DNA of 12,696 nt from Actinomycetota bacterium (GTDB lineage: Bacteria; Actinomycetota; Thermoleophilia; Gaiellales; Gaiellaceae). Every line of letters starts with the position of its first letter. Position 1 is the first letter of the stretch. The stretch spans positions 1 to 12,696 of the forward strand of contig JACCWU010000356.1 in assembly GCA_013697465.1 (NCBI GenBank), given 5' to 3'. Both the position numbers and the translations under genes were made by a program. This document shows, in pieces, positions 4,677-11,609 of the stretch. The notes under the pieces are model-generated. The model did no database searches and was not told the origin of the DNA. It saw only the letters and a program-made list of their open reading frames with translations.

Positions 4677-7274
4677 CTAACCGCCGATCGCGACCGCGGT
4701 GACGCCCGTCTCGGCGAGTGCGGCCTGGGCGGCCGCAAGCCGAGCGACTGGCACGCGGTAAGGCGAGCACGAGACGTAGTCGAGCCCGAGCCGATGGCAG
4801 AAGGTCACCGAGCGCGGCTCTCCGCCGTGCTCCCCGCAGATCCCGAGCTTGATGCCGGGCTTCGCGCTGCGCCCGCGCTCGACGGCGATGCGCATGAGAT
4901 CGCCGACGCCCTCCTCGTCCAGCACCTCGAAGGGGTTCCGCTCGAGGATGCCGTGCTCGAGGTAGTAGGTGAGGAACTTGCCTTCGGCGTCGTCGCGCGA
5001 GAAGCCGAGCGCCGTCTGGGTGAGGTCGTTCGTCCCGAACGAGAAGAAGTCGGCTTCCTCCGCAATCTCGTCGGCGCGGAGGCAGGCGCGCGGGAGCTCG
5101 ATCATCGTCCCGCAGAGATACGCGACGGAAGGCGTCTCCGCGGCGACCCGCTCGGTGAGCTCGCGGAGCCGCGCGAGCTCCTCTCGGAAGGCGACGAGCG
5201 GGTGCATGATCTCGACGAGCGGCGCGTCGCCGGTCCTCTCTTCGACGGCCTTCGCCGCCAGCACGATCGCGCGCACCTGCATCTCGTAGATCTCCGGGAA
5301 CTGGAGACCCAGGCGGCAGCCTCGCGTTCCGAGCATGGGATTCGACTCGTGGAGCTGCTTGATTCGGTCGCGCATCGCGTCGGAGGTCGCCTCCTCGAGC
5401 GGCGGTAGGAACTCGTGCAGCGGCGGGTCGAGCAGGCGAATCGTGACCGGGAGTCCCGCCATGGCCTCGAAGATCCCCTCGAAGTCGCTCTGCTGCATGG
5501 GGAGCAGGCGCTCGAGTGCGGCCCGGCGCTCGTCCTCCTCCCGAGCGAGGATCATGTCGCGCACGATCGGGAGCCGGTCCTCGGCCATGAACATGTGCTC
5601 CGTCCGGCAGAGGCCGATGCCCTCGGCGCCGAACTCCCTCGCCTTCGCCGCGTCCGCGGGCGTGTCGGCATTTGCCCGCACGCGCAGGCGGCGCACGTCA
5701 TCCGCCCACCCGAGGACGGTCCCGAAGTTCTCGTCGATCGCGGGCGGCACGAGCGGAACGGCGCCGATGATCACGTCGCCGGTCCCCCCGTCGATCGTGA
5801 TGACGTCCCCCTCGCGGAGCTCGGTCTCACCGATCTTGACGGTGCCTGCCTTGTAGTCGATCGAGAGGCCTTCGCAGCCGGCGACGCACGGCTTGCCTTC
5901 CCCGCGAGCTACCACGGCCGCGTGGGAGGTCATGCCGCCGTGCGCCGTGAGGATGCCCTTCGACACGCGCATTCCGTGGTAGTCGTCCGGGGTGGTCTCC
6001 CAGCGGACGAGGATGACGTCTTCGCCGGCCTTGCCCCGCTCCTCCGCGGTATCGGCATCGAGCACGATCGCACCCGACGCGGCGCCCGGGGACGCGTTGA
6101 GCCCTCGCGTCGCGACCTCGATCTTCGCCTTCGGGTCGATCATGGGATGGAGGAGCTGGTCGAGCTGGCCCGGATCGATCCGCGCGACGGCCTCCTCGCG
6201 CGAGATCAGCGCTTCGTCGACCATCTCGACCGCGGCCCGCAGCGCCGCGGCTGCCGTCCGCTTCCCCGTTCTCGTCTGCAGGATGTAGAGCTTCCCCTCC
6301 TCGACGGTGAACTCGATGTCCTGCAGATCGCGGTAGTGCGCCTCGAGGCGGGCAAGCGTCTCCACGAGCTGCTCGTAGGCTTCGGGCATCCGTTCCTGCA
6401 TGCGGTCGATCGGCTCGGGCGTGCGAATGCCGGAGACGACGTCCTCCCCCTGCGCGTTCGAGAGAAACTCGCCGAACAGCCGCTTTTCGCCTGTTGCGGG
6501 GTCGCGGGTGAAGCAGACTCCTGTGCCCGACGCATCACCGCGGTTGCCGAAAACCATCTGGACGACGTTCACGGCGGTGCCGAGATCGTCCGGGATCTCG
6601 TGGGTGCGCCGGTAAACCTGAGCGCGTGGCGCATTCCACGAGTCGAAGACGGCGCGGTACGCGCGGCGGAGCTGCTCACGGGCGTCCTGCGGGAAGCCGT
6701 CTCCGGTGGCGTCTTGATAGATCTCCTTGAAGGTCCCGACCAGCTCGCTAAGGTCGTCGGCTGAGAGGTCCACGTCCTGCGTCGCTCCGCGCGCCGACTT
6801 GAGGTCGCCGAGCGCCTGCTCGAAGCGATGCCCGTCGACGCCGTCCACGACCTCGCCGTACATCTGGATCAGGCGGCGGTACGAGTCGTAGGCGAAGCGC
6901 GCGTTGCCCGTGGACTTGGCAAGACCTTCGACCGCGACGTCGTCGAGCCCGAGGTTGAGGACGGTGTCCATCATCCCGGGCATCGAGACCGCTGCGCCGC
7001 TGCGAACGGAGACGAGCAGCAGGTCCTGCTCGTCACCGAACCGCTTGCCCGTGTGATCCTCGAGAGCCGCGAGGTGCTGGTCGACCTCGCCGTCGAGCCC
7101 CTCCGGGACGTCTCCTCCTGCGACCATGTACGCGCGGCAGGCATCCGTCGTGATCGTGAACCCGGCGGGGACGGGAACGCCGAGCTCGGTCATTTCGACG
7201 AGCCCGATGCCCTTCCCGCCGAGGAGCTCTCTCCCACCGCCGGAGTCCTCGTCGAAGTCGTAGACGTAGCGCAT
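4677..7274 (-). CDS. ppdK: Pyruvate, phosphate dikinase
   Basis: The 865-residue enzyme interconverts pyruvate, ATP and phosphate with PEP, AMP and pyrophosphate. The N-terminal ATP-grasp domain (about 1-345) has the GGKGIGLVEM loop and SVRSGAAVSMPGMMDTVLNLG. The central swivelling domain contains LTAHGGMTSHAAVVARGEGKPC with phosphorylated His451 and, two residues earlier, Thr449, the regulatory site. The C-terminal TIM barrel (about 510-850) has GIGLCRTEHMF, the GTRGCRLG segment, SFGTNDLTQ and GICGEHGG with catalytic Cys813. All key residues are present and the length is normal, so it should be active. It starts at ATG 7274 without a Shine-Dalgarno sequence. Its regulator is encoded at 8096-8935, which supports reversible inactivation at Thr449. 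It is convergent with the rhomboid gene, with eight bases between them. Confidence 0.97.
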   Translation of the reverse strand: MRYVYDFDEDSGGGRELLGGKGIGLVEMTELGVPVPAGFTITTDACRAYMVAGGDVPEGLDGEVDQHLAALEDHTGKRFGDEQDLLLVSVRSGAAVSMPGMMDTVLNLGLDDVAVEGLAKSTGNARFAYDSYRRLIQMYGEVVDGVDGHRFEQALGDLKSARGATQDVDLSADDLSELVGTFKEIYQDATGDGFPQDAREQLRRAYRAVFDSWNAPRAQVYRRTHEIPDDLGTAVNVVQMVFGNRGDASGTGVCFTRDPATGEKRLFGEFLSNAQGEDVVSGIRTPEPIDRMQERMPEAYEQLVETLARLEAHYRDLQDIEFTVEEGKLYILQTRTGKRTAAAALRAAVEMVDEALISREEAVARIDPGQLDQLLHPMIDPKAKIEVATRGLNASPGAASGAIVLDADTAEERGKAGEDVILVRWETTPDDYHGMRVSKGILTAHGGMTSHAAVVARGEGKPCVAGCEGLSIDYKAGTVKIGETELREGDVITIDGGTGDVIIGAVPLVPPAIDENFGTVLGWADDVRRLRVRANADTPADAAKAREFGAEGIGLCRTEHMFMAEDRLPIVRDMILAREEDERRAALERLLPMQQSDFEGIFEAMAGLPVTIRLLDPPLHEFLPPLEEATSDAMRDRIKQLHESNPMLGTRGCRLGLQFPEIYEMQVRAIVLAAKAVEERTGDAPLVEIMHPLVAFREELARLRELTERVAAETPSVAYLCGTMIELPRACLRADEIAEEADFFSFGTNDLTQTALGFSRDDAEGKFLTYYLEHGILERNPFEVLDEEGVGDLMRIAVERGRSAKPGIKLGICGEHGGEPRSVTFCHRLGLDYVSCSPYRVPVARLAAAQAALAETGVTAVAIGG

Positions 7275-7284
7275 TTGCGGGAGG

Positions 7285-7294
7285 AATCTACACT
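7285..7294. promoter_or_regulatory. Abutting divergent -10 elements of ppdK and the kinase-like gene
   Basis: TACACT (7289-7294, plus) ends exactly six bases before the GTG at 7301, a leaderless arrangement. On the minus strand TAGATT (7290-7285) ends ten bases before the ppdK ATG. The two hexamers share bases 7289-7290. GGGAGGA at 7279-7285 is too far from the GTG at 7301 to act as a normal ribosome site. Confidence 0.45.
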
Positions 7295-7300
7295 CGCCGC

Positions 7301-7837
7301 GTGTCCGACCACCTGAGGCGCGTCTCCGTCGTCACTTCCGCGAGCGGTACCGGAGGAACGACGTTCGCACGTTCGCTCGCCGACCGGCTCGGTGTTCCGT
7401 TCCACAAGCTCGACGCGCTCTTCTGGCGGCCGGACTGGATGGAGACGCCCGCCGACGAGTTTCGCGCGCTCGTCGAGCCGATCGTCGCCACTGACGCTTG
7501 GGTGATCGACGGCTCCTACCAGAGCAAGCTCGGGGATCACATGTTCCGGCGGGCTGATCTCGTCGTCTGGCTCGACCTGCCCTTCGGTGTCTGGCTTCCG
7601 CGTCTGATCGGCCGCACGCTGGCACGCGTCGTTCGCCGCGAGGAGCTCTGGGCCGGAAACCGCGAATCCCTGCGTAACGTCTTCTTAAGCCGGGACTCTC
7701 TTCTCCTGTTCACGCTTCGGCATTACCGAGGACGGCGACGTCGCTATCCGGTGAGGCTCGGCCGCTTCAGCCTGGTCCGCCTGCGCACGAAGGAGGAGGT
7801 CGAGCGCTTCCTCTTGAGAGCCGGGAATGCCGAGTAA
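7301..7837 (+). CDS. P-loop kinase-like protein (topology-modulation/adenylate-kinase-like) with altered Walker A
   Basis: The 178-residue protein has the layout of small P-loop kinases: strand RRVSVVTS, phosphate loop, helix FARSLADRLG, then FHKLDALFWRPDW and WVIDGSYQSK, strand LVVWLDLPF (about 87-95), and the Arg-rich LID-like helix RTLARVVRREELWAGNRESLRN. In active relatives the loop is GxSGxGKTT. Here residues 13-21 read SASGTGGTT, so the nucleotide-binding Lys is Gly19 (codon GGA, 7355-7357) and the first Gly is Ser13. The rest of the fold and the family-specific ELW-GNRE segment are intact. It may bind nucleotide weakly or serve a non-catalytic role; the substrate is unknown. The GTG start fits a TACACT element six bases upstream. 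It is divergent from ppdK. Confidence 0.82.
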   Translation: MSDHLRRVSVVTSASGTGGTTFARSLADRLGVPFHKLDALFWRPDWMETPADEFRALVEPIVATDAWVIDGSYQSKLGDHMFRRADLVVWLDLPFGVWLPRLIGRTLARVVRREELWAGNRESLRNVFLSRDSLLLFTLRHYRGRRRRYPVRLGRFSLVRLRTKEEVERFLLRAGNAE

Positions 7838-7849
7838 CACGGTGTTACT
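7833..7849. repeat. 17-base palindrome across two convergent stop codons
   Basis: AGTAACAC and GTGTTACT flank a single central G. The TAA of the kinase-like gene (7835-7837) lies in the left arm and the TAA of the small membrane protein gene (7847-7845) in the right arm. It could form a short hairpin and act as a weak two-way terminator, but there is no U tract. Confidence 0.5.
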
Positions 7850-8099
7850 TGGCTTGACTCATCCTCTTCCGGGTGCGCTCGCGCATCTCGGCAACCCACG
7901 CGGCCGCGCGGAGCCCAAGCCAGATCGGCGTCAGGAGCACGTAGAAGACGACGACGCTCGTCAAGAGCAGGAGCCACCAGACCGCCAGGCGCTGCGGCGG
8001 CACCCAGCCCTTCTCGCGCAGGTCGCCCCGCCCACCGGGCGGAGGGCGCAGCGGATTCGCGAGCGGCGCCTCTCCTGGAGCCCCATAGGGACTCGTCAC
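7845..8099 (-). CDS. Small single-pass membrane protein, unknown function
   Basis: The 84-residue protein is not recognised as a member of a named family. Residues 1-36 are rich in Pro and Gly, with no signal peptide. One strongly hydrophobic helix spans about 38-63 (LAVWWLLLLTSVVVFYVLL then TPIWLGL). The rest (64-84) is a charged, Arg/Lys-rich tail with EMRERTRKRM. By the positive-inside rule the C-terminal tail is cytoplasmic. Its GTG start overlaps the TGA stop of the PPDK regulator gene in a GTGA, so translation is probably coupled and the two proteins should be made together. Its reality is supported by this overlap, by normal codon use and by ending seven bases from the convergent gene. 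Confidence 0.75.
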   Translation of the reverse strand: MTSPYGAPGEAPLANPLRPPPGGRGDLREKGWVPPQRLAVWWLLLLTSVVVFYVLLTPIWLGLRAAAWVAEMRERTRKRMSQAK

Positions 8100-8935
8100 G
8101 AGCGGACCGCCCCCCGCCGCCTGCGCTCCACGAGGCGGACGATCCGAGCCGCGGTCTCCTCGACGGAGAGCTCGGAGACGTCGATCACGGGACAGCCGAG
8201 CCGGCGATGCAGCGCCTTCGCCTCCTCGAGCTCGGAGTAGATTCCCTCCAGCTCCGTGTAGCGCCCGCGAGGACTGCCCATCGTGCGGACCCGCGCAGTG
8301 CGGATGTCGGCGAGACGGTCGGCATGGATCGTGAGGCCCACGATCTTCGCGGGATCGATCTCGAAGAGCTCAGCTGGGGGCTCGATCCCTCCGACGACGG
8401 GCACGTTGGCCGCCTTGTGGCCGAGATAGCCCAGATACATCGAGAGCGGCGTCTTCGAGGTCCGGGACACGCCAACGAGCACGACGTCCGCCTCGTCGAG
8501 CCCCCGTCCGCCGGCCCCGTCGTCGTACTTCACCGCGAACTCGATCGCCTCGATGCGCTTGAAGTACTGGGCGTCGAGCGGGGCACGCGCGCCGGGTTGC
8601 ATGCGTGCGGCGACCCCGGCTACGCGCGAGATCGAGTCGATCGGGTGTCCGAGGAGATCGCAGTAGTGGACACGCGCGCGGCGGCAGAGCTGGCGCATCG
8701 CATCGCGGAGCCCGGGCTCGACGAGCGTGTAGACCATGACCGCGGGCCGCCCTCGCGCCTGCTGTACCGCGATGTAGAGATCCTCGACGTTCTCGATCTG
8801 CGGATGCCGGATCTCGACGAACGGTTGATCCGGAAACTGCGCCTCGAGCGCGAGCACGAGCCGAGCGGCCGTCTCTCCCGTCGAGTCGGAGGCGATGTGC
8901 AGCTCGACGGCCTCTCGATCGGGCTCCGCGTTCAC
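8096..8935 (-). CDS. Pyruvate, phosphate dikinase regulatory protein (bifunctional kinase/pyrophosphorylase, DUF299)
   Basis: The 279-residue protein belongs to the DUF299 family (E. coli PpsR, B. subtilis YqfL, plant PDRP). It inactivates PPDK with ADP by phosphorylating the Thr next to the catalytic His, and reactivates it by phosphorolysis with release of pyrophosphate. Signatures are the N-terminal ASDSTGETA (15-23), DLLGHPIDSIS near 93-103, and the P-loop GVSRTSKTPLSMYLG (155-169), whose G-x-S-R-T-S-K-T pattern is diagnostic. The length is normal. Its target, ppdK, is encoded about 0.8 kb away on the same strand, separated by the small membrane gene and a gene on the opposite strand. The start is GTG 8935 with TAGCCT six bases upstream, so the mRNA is probably leaderless. 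Confidence 0.95.
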   Translation of the reverse strand: MNAEPDREAVELHIASDSTGETAARLVLALEAQFPDQPFVEIRHPQIENVEDLYIAVQQARGRPAVMVYTLVEPGLRDAMRQLCRRARVHYCDLLGHPIDSISRVAGVAARMQPGARAPLDAQYFKRIEAIEFAVKYDDGAGGRGLDEADVVLVGVSRTSKTPLSMYLGYLGHKAANVPVVGGIEPPAELFEIDPAKIVGLTIHADRLADIRTARVRTMGSPRGRYTELEGIYSELEEAKALHRRLGCPVIDVSELSVEETAARIVRLVERRRRGAVRS

Positions 8936-8941
8936 GACGGC

Positions 8942-8947
8942 AGGCTA
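8942..8947 (-). promoter_or_regulatory. Putative leaderless -10 element of the PPDK regulator gene
   Basis: TAGCCT on the minus strand is followed by six bases (GCCGTC) and the GTG at 8935. It would drive the regulator and the coupled membrane protein as one transcript. No clear -35 is seen. Confidence 0.5.
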
Positions 8948-8969
8948 CCCCGGAAGCTCGAGCATCTCC

Positions 8970-8998
8970 TATTCTCAGGCGATCGTCGATGGAAGGAG
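8970..8998 (+). promoter_or_regulatory. -10 element and Shine-Dalgarno of the second methyltransferase gene
   Basis: TATTCT (8970-8975) is a reasonable -10. GGAAGGAG (8991-8998) is a strong ribosome site six bases before the TTG at 9005, and it decides that start within a much longer open frame. This is the only clear leadered start in the window. Confidence 0.65.
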
Positions 8999-9004
8999 TG
9001 GATC

Positions 9005-9799
9005 TTGTCCTTTTCGGAGCTGAAGGCACGTCAGAGCGTCATGTGGGGAAACGGGCCGTATGAGCGCATCACGAACACGATCCGTGACATCCATACGCTC
9101 ATCGTCGAGCGCGCCGATCCCAAGCCGGGTGAAAAGCTGCTCGATGCGGCAACGGGCACGGGCGCGGTCGCGCTCCTCGCCGCCGAGAGAGGGGCAGAGG
9201 TCATCGGAATGGATCTCGCGCCCGTTCTCGTCGAAACGGCGCAGGAGCGCGGCGCGGAGTCGGGCAGCTCGGCGCGCTTCGAGGTGGGCGACGCCGAGGC
9301 CATGACCTACGACGACGCGAGCTTCGACGTCGTGACTTCGACGTGCGGTGTCATGTTCGCGCCCGACCACGAGGCCGTCGCCCGCGAGCTTGCTCGAGTA
9401 ACCCGCCCTGGTGGACGAATCGCGCTGGCGAACTGGACGCCGGAGGGAGGCCTCGGGCAGCTGTTCGCAATGATGCGGCCGTTCTTGCCGACCCCACCCG
9501 CAGGCGTTGGCGTTCCCTTCGACTGGGGTCGCGAGGACCACTTGCGCGACCTGCTCGGAGACGCCTTCGAGCTCGAGTTCGAGGAGCATGACTCGCCGCT
9601 CGAGCTCGACTCGGGCGAGGCGTACTGGGAGCTCTTCTCGACGTCATACGGGCCGACGAAGAGCGCGGTCGAGGCGCTCGAGCCCGAGCGGCGAGAGGAG
9701 TTTCACGAGACGTGGGTCGCGTTCGGCGAGCAGTACCGAGAGGCCGCCGGAATCGTCCACCACAGGGAGTGGCTACTGACGCTCGGCACGCGCCGGTAG
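9005..9799 (+). CDS. Class I SAM-dependent methyltransferase
   Basis: The 264-residue protein has motif I LLDAATGTG (45-53), acidic Asp70 at the end of beta 2 (VIGMDLAP), VGDAEAM (94-100), FDVVTSTCGVMFAPD and RVTRPGGRIALANWTP. The N-terminal SELKARQSVMWGNGPYERI is a conserved lead-in of a large actinobacterial methyltransferase family whose substrates are mostly unknown. It is unrelated in detail to the methyltransferase at 1525-2268. The TTG start is fixed by GGAAGGAG six bases upstream. The open frame extends far upstream only because it is antisense to the PPDK regulator gene. It lies 26 bases before glyS, which appears to have its own promoter. Confidence 0.9.
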   Translation: MSFSELKARQSVMWGNGPYERITNTIRDIHTLIVERADPKPGEKLLDAATGTGAVALLAAERGAEVIGMDLAPVLVETAQERGAESGSSARFEVGDAEAMTYDDASFDVVTSTCGVMFAPDHEAVARELARVTRPGGRIALANWTPEGGLGQLFAMMRPFLPTPPAGVGVPFDWGREDHLRDLLGDAFELEFEEHDSPLELDSGEAYWELFSTSYGPTKSAVEALEPERREEFHETWVAFGEQYREAAGIVHHREWLLTLGTRR

Positions 9800-9812
9800 T
9801 CAACGCGGCAAG

Positions 9813-9818
9813 TAACGT
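9813..9818 (+). promoter_or_regulatory. Putative leaderless -10 element of glyS
   Basis: TAACGT is followed by seven bases (CCCGGCG) and the ATG at 9826. This supports 9826 over the in-frame ATG at 9844. No T-box-like leader is possible in the 26-base gap. Confidence 0.5.
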
Positions 9819-9825
9819 CCCGGCG

Positions 9826-11184
9826 ATGTCTGACGCCGTGACCATGGACAAGATCGTCTCGCTCGCTCGGCGACGCGGGTTCGTATTTCCGGCGTCCGAG
9901 ATCTACGGTGGCCTCGGCTCGTCGTACGACTACGGCCACTACGGAGTGCTCCTCAAGGAGAACGTGAAGGCGCGCTGGCTGGAGGCGATGGTGCGGGAGC
10001 GGGACGACATCGTCGCGCTCGACTCGTCGGTCATCCTGCATCCCCGTGTATGGGAAGCATCGGGGCACGTGACCGGCTTCACCGATCCGCTCGTCGACTG
10101 CCGCCATTGCAAACGCCGCTATCGGGCCGACCATATTGCGGACTCGGAATGCGGCGTCAGGCCAAGCAAGCATCCGGGCGAGACGGAGCTCTGCGACCTC
10201 ACCGAACCGCGCCAGTTCAATCTCATGTTCGAGACGCGCATCGGCGCGATGGAGGAGACCGGCCAGGCCGCCTACCTGCGGCCGGAGACAGCGCAGGGCA
10301 TCTTCGTCAACTTCAAGAACGTCGCCCAGATCGCTCGCCGCAAGCCGCCCTTTGGGATCGCACAGATCGGCAAGGCGTTCCGGAACGAGATCACGCCCGG
10401 CAACTTCATCTTCCGCACGCTCGAGTTCGAGCAGATGGAGCTGGAGTACTTCGTCCCGCCCGCCGAGGCAGACACGTGGTACCGGTACTGGATCCAGGAG
10501 CGGCTCGACTGGTACCTCGGACTGGGAATCAGGGAGAGCCATCTCCGCGTGCGTCCACATGGGGCCGACGAGCTCTCCCACTACTCGAGCGGGACGAGTG
10601 ATATCGAGTACCTGTTCCCGATCGGCTGGTCCGAGCTCGAGGGCATCGCAAATCGCGGCGACTACGACCTTCGCGCGCATACGGACGCGTCCGGCACGAA
10701 GCTCGAGTGGGTCGACTCCGAGGCCGGCGAGCGCTACGTCCCATACGTCATCGAGCCCGCGGCCGGCGTGAACCGATCCATGCTCGCGTTCCTCGTGGAC
10801 TCCTACGACGAGGAAGTCGTCGCCGAGCGACCGCGCACGGTGCTCCGCCTCCATCCGGAGATCGCGCCGGTGAAGGTCGCCGTGCTTCCGCTGATACCGC
10901 GGAACGCGGACATCGCCGGGCGTGCGCGGCGACTGTACGAGGAGCTCCGGAAGGTCATCGTCGCCGAGTACGACGACTCGGGCCAGATCGGGCGTCGCTA
11001 CCGCCGCCAGGACGAGATCGGTACGCCGTACGCGCTCACGATCGACGAGCAGACGCTCGAGGACGACACCGTCACGATCCGCGACCGCGATACCCTCGCG
11101 CAGGAGCGGATCCCGATCGGCGGCGCCCGGGAGGCTGTCCTCGATCGGCTCGCACAGGAGTGGAAGACGCCTAAGCCCGGCTAG
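9826..11184 (+). CDS. glyS: Glycyl-tRNA synthetase, homodimeric (class II)
   Basis: The 452-residue enzyme charges tRNA-Gly with glycine using ATP. It is the alpha2 type found in actinobacteria, archaea and eukaryotes, not the alpha2beta2 type. It begins with KIVSLARRRGFVFPASEIYGG and GSSYDYGHYG. A zinc-ribbon-like insertion carries Cys92, Cys95, Cys109 and Cys123. Class II motif 2 is FRNEITPGNFIFRTLEFEQ (185-203), and motif 3 lies near VIEPAAGVNRSML with GVNR at 314-317. The C-terminal anticodon-binding domain spans about 345-440 (APVKVAVLPLIP onward). The length is normal. The stop TAG overlaps the stop of the convergent acetyltransferase gene within CTAG. Confidence 0.97.
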   Translation: MSDAVTMDKIVSLARRRGFVFPASEIYGGLGSSYDYGHYGVLLKENVKARWLEAMVRERDDIVALDSSVILHPRVWEASGHVTGFTDPLVDCRHCKRRYRADHIADSECGVRPSKHPGETELCDLTEPRQFNLMFETRIGAMEETGQAAYLRPETAQGIFVNFKNVAQIARRKPPFGIAQIGKAFRNEITPGNFIFRTLEFEQMELEYFVPPAEADTWYRYWIQERLDWYLGLGIRESHLRVRPHGADELSHYSSGTSDIEYLFPIGWSELEGIANRGDYDLRAHTDASGTKLEWVDSEAGERYVPYVIEPAAGVNRSMLAFLVDSYDEEVVAERPRTVLRLHPEIAPVKVAVLPLIPRNADIAGRARRLYEELRKVIVAEYDDSGQIGRRYRRQDEIGTPYALTIDEQTLEDDTVTIRDRDTLAQERIPIGGAREAVLDRLAQEWKTPKPG

Positions 11185-11609
11185 ACGCTCGACCCGCTCC
11201 AACGCTCGAGCGCCCGGTCGCCGGGCTCCGCGAAGCCGAACTTGCGGTAGAGCTCGTGCGCGTCGGCGGTGTGGAGGAACCACTTCGTCTTCGCGAAGGG
11301 TCCCTCGTCGACGCTGAAGCGGACGAGCTCGACGCCGAGACCGCGCCCTCGGTGCTCCTCCAGCACGTACACGTCCGCGAGGTACGACTGCGTGTGGCCG
11401 TCGGAGATGGTGCGCGTGAAGCCGACCTGCCGCCGGTCGTGGTAAAGGCCGACGACCCGGGCCGCGCTTTCGACCAGCTCGTCCATGACCTCGCGCCGCC
11501 TGCCGCGGGCCCAGTACGACTCCCCGCTCAAATAGCGGTGGACTTCCTCGCGGTCGATGCGGGCGCGATCGTCGTCGAGCTCGAAGCCGTCGCCGAGATC
11601 GCGTCTCAA
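11181..11609 (-). CDS. GNAT-family N-acetyltransferase
   Basis: The 142-residue protein has one GNAT domain: VVGLYHDRRQVGFTRTISDG (52-71), strand YLADVYVLEE, then the CoA-binding loop HRGRGLGVELV (86-96) and the C-terminal LHTADAHELYRKFGF (112-126). This is the short bacterial GNAT form, with an unknown acceptor. The start is taken at TTG 11609, which overlaps the recO TGA stop in a TTGA; the longer open frame upstream is antisense-free but lies inside recO and encodes no domain. It is thus translationally coupled to recO. It is convergent with glyS, with a four-base overlap. Confidence 0.87.
   Translation of the reverse strand: MRRDLGDGFELDDDRARIDREEVHRYLSGESYWARGRRREVMDELVESAARVVGLYHDRRQVGFTRTISDGHTQSYLADVYVLEEHRGRGLGVELVRFSVDEGPFAKTKWFLHTADAHELYRKFGFAEPGDRALERWSGSSV

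Noticed and set aside
3876..6764. Two long plus-strand open frames (3876-5408 and 5415-6764) across ppdK
   Set aside because: They are antisense to ppdK, whose motifs are complete on the minus strand; their translations have no domain signal.
9703..11283. Open frame of 526 codons on the minus strand over glyS
   Set aside because: Antisense to glycyl-tRNA synthetase, which has all class II motifs on the plus strand.
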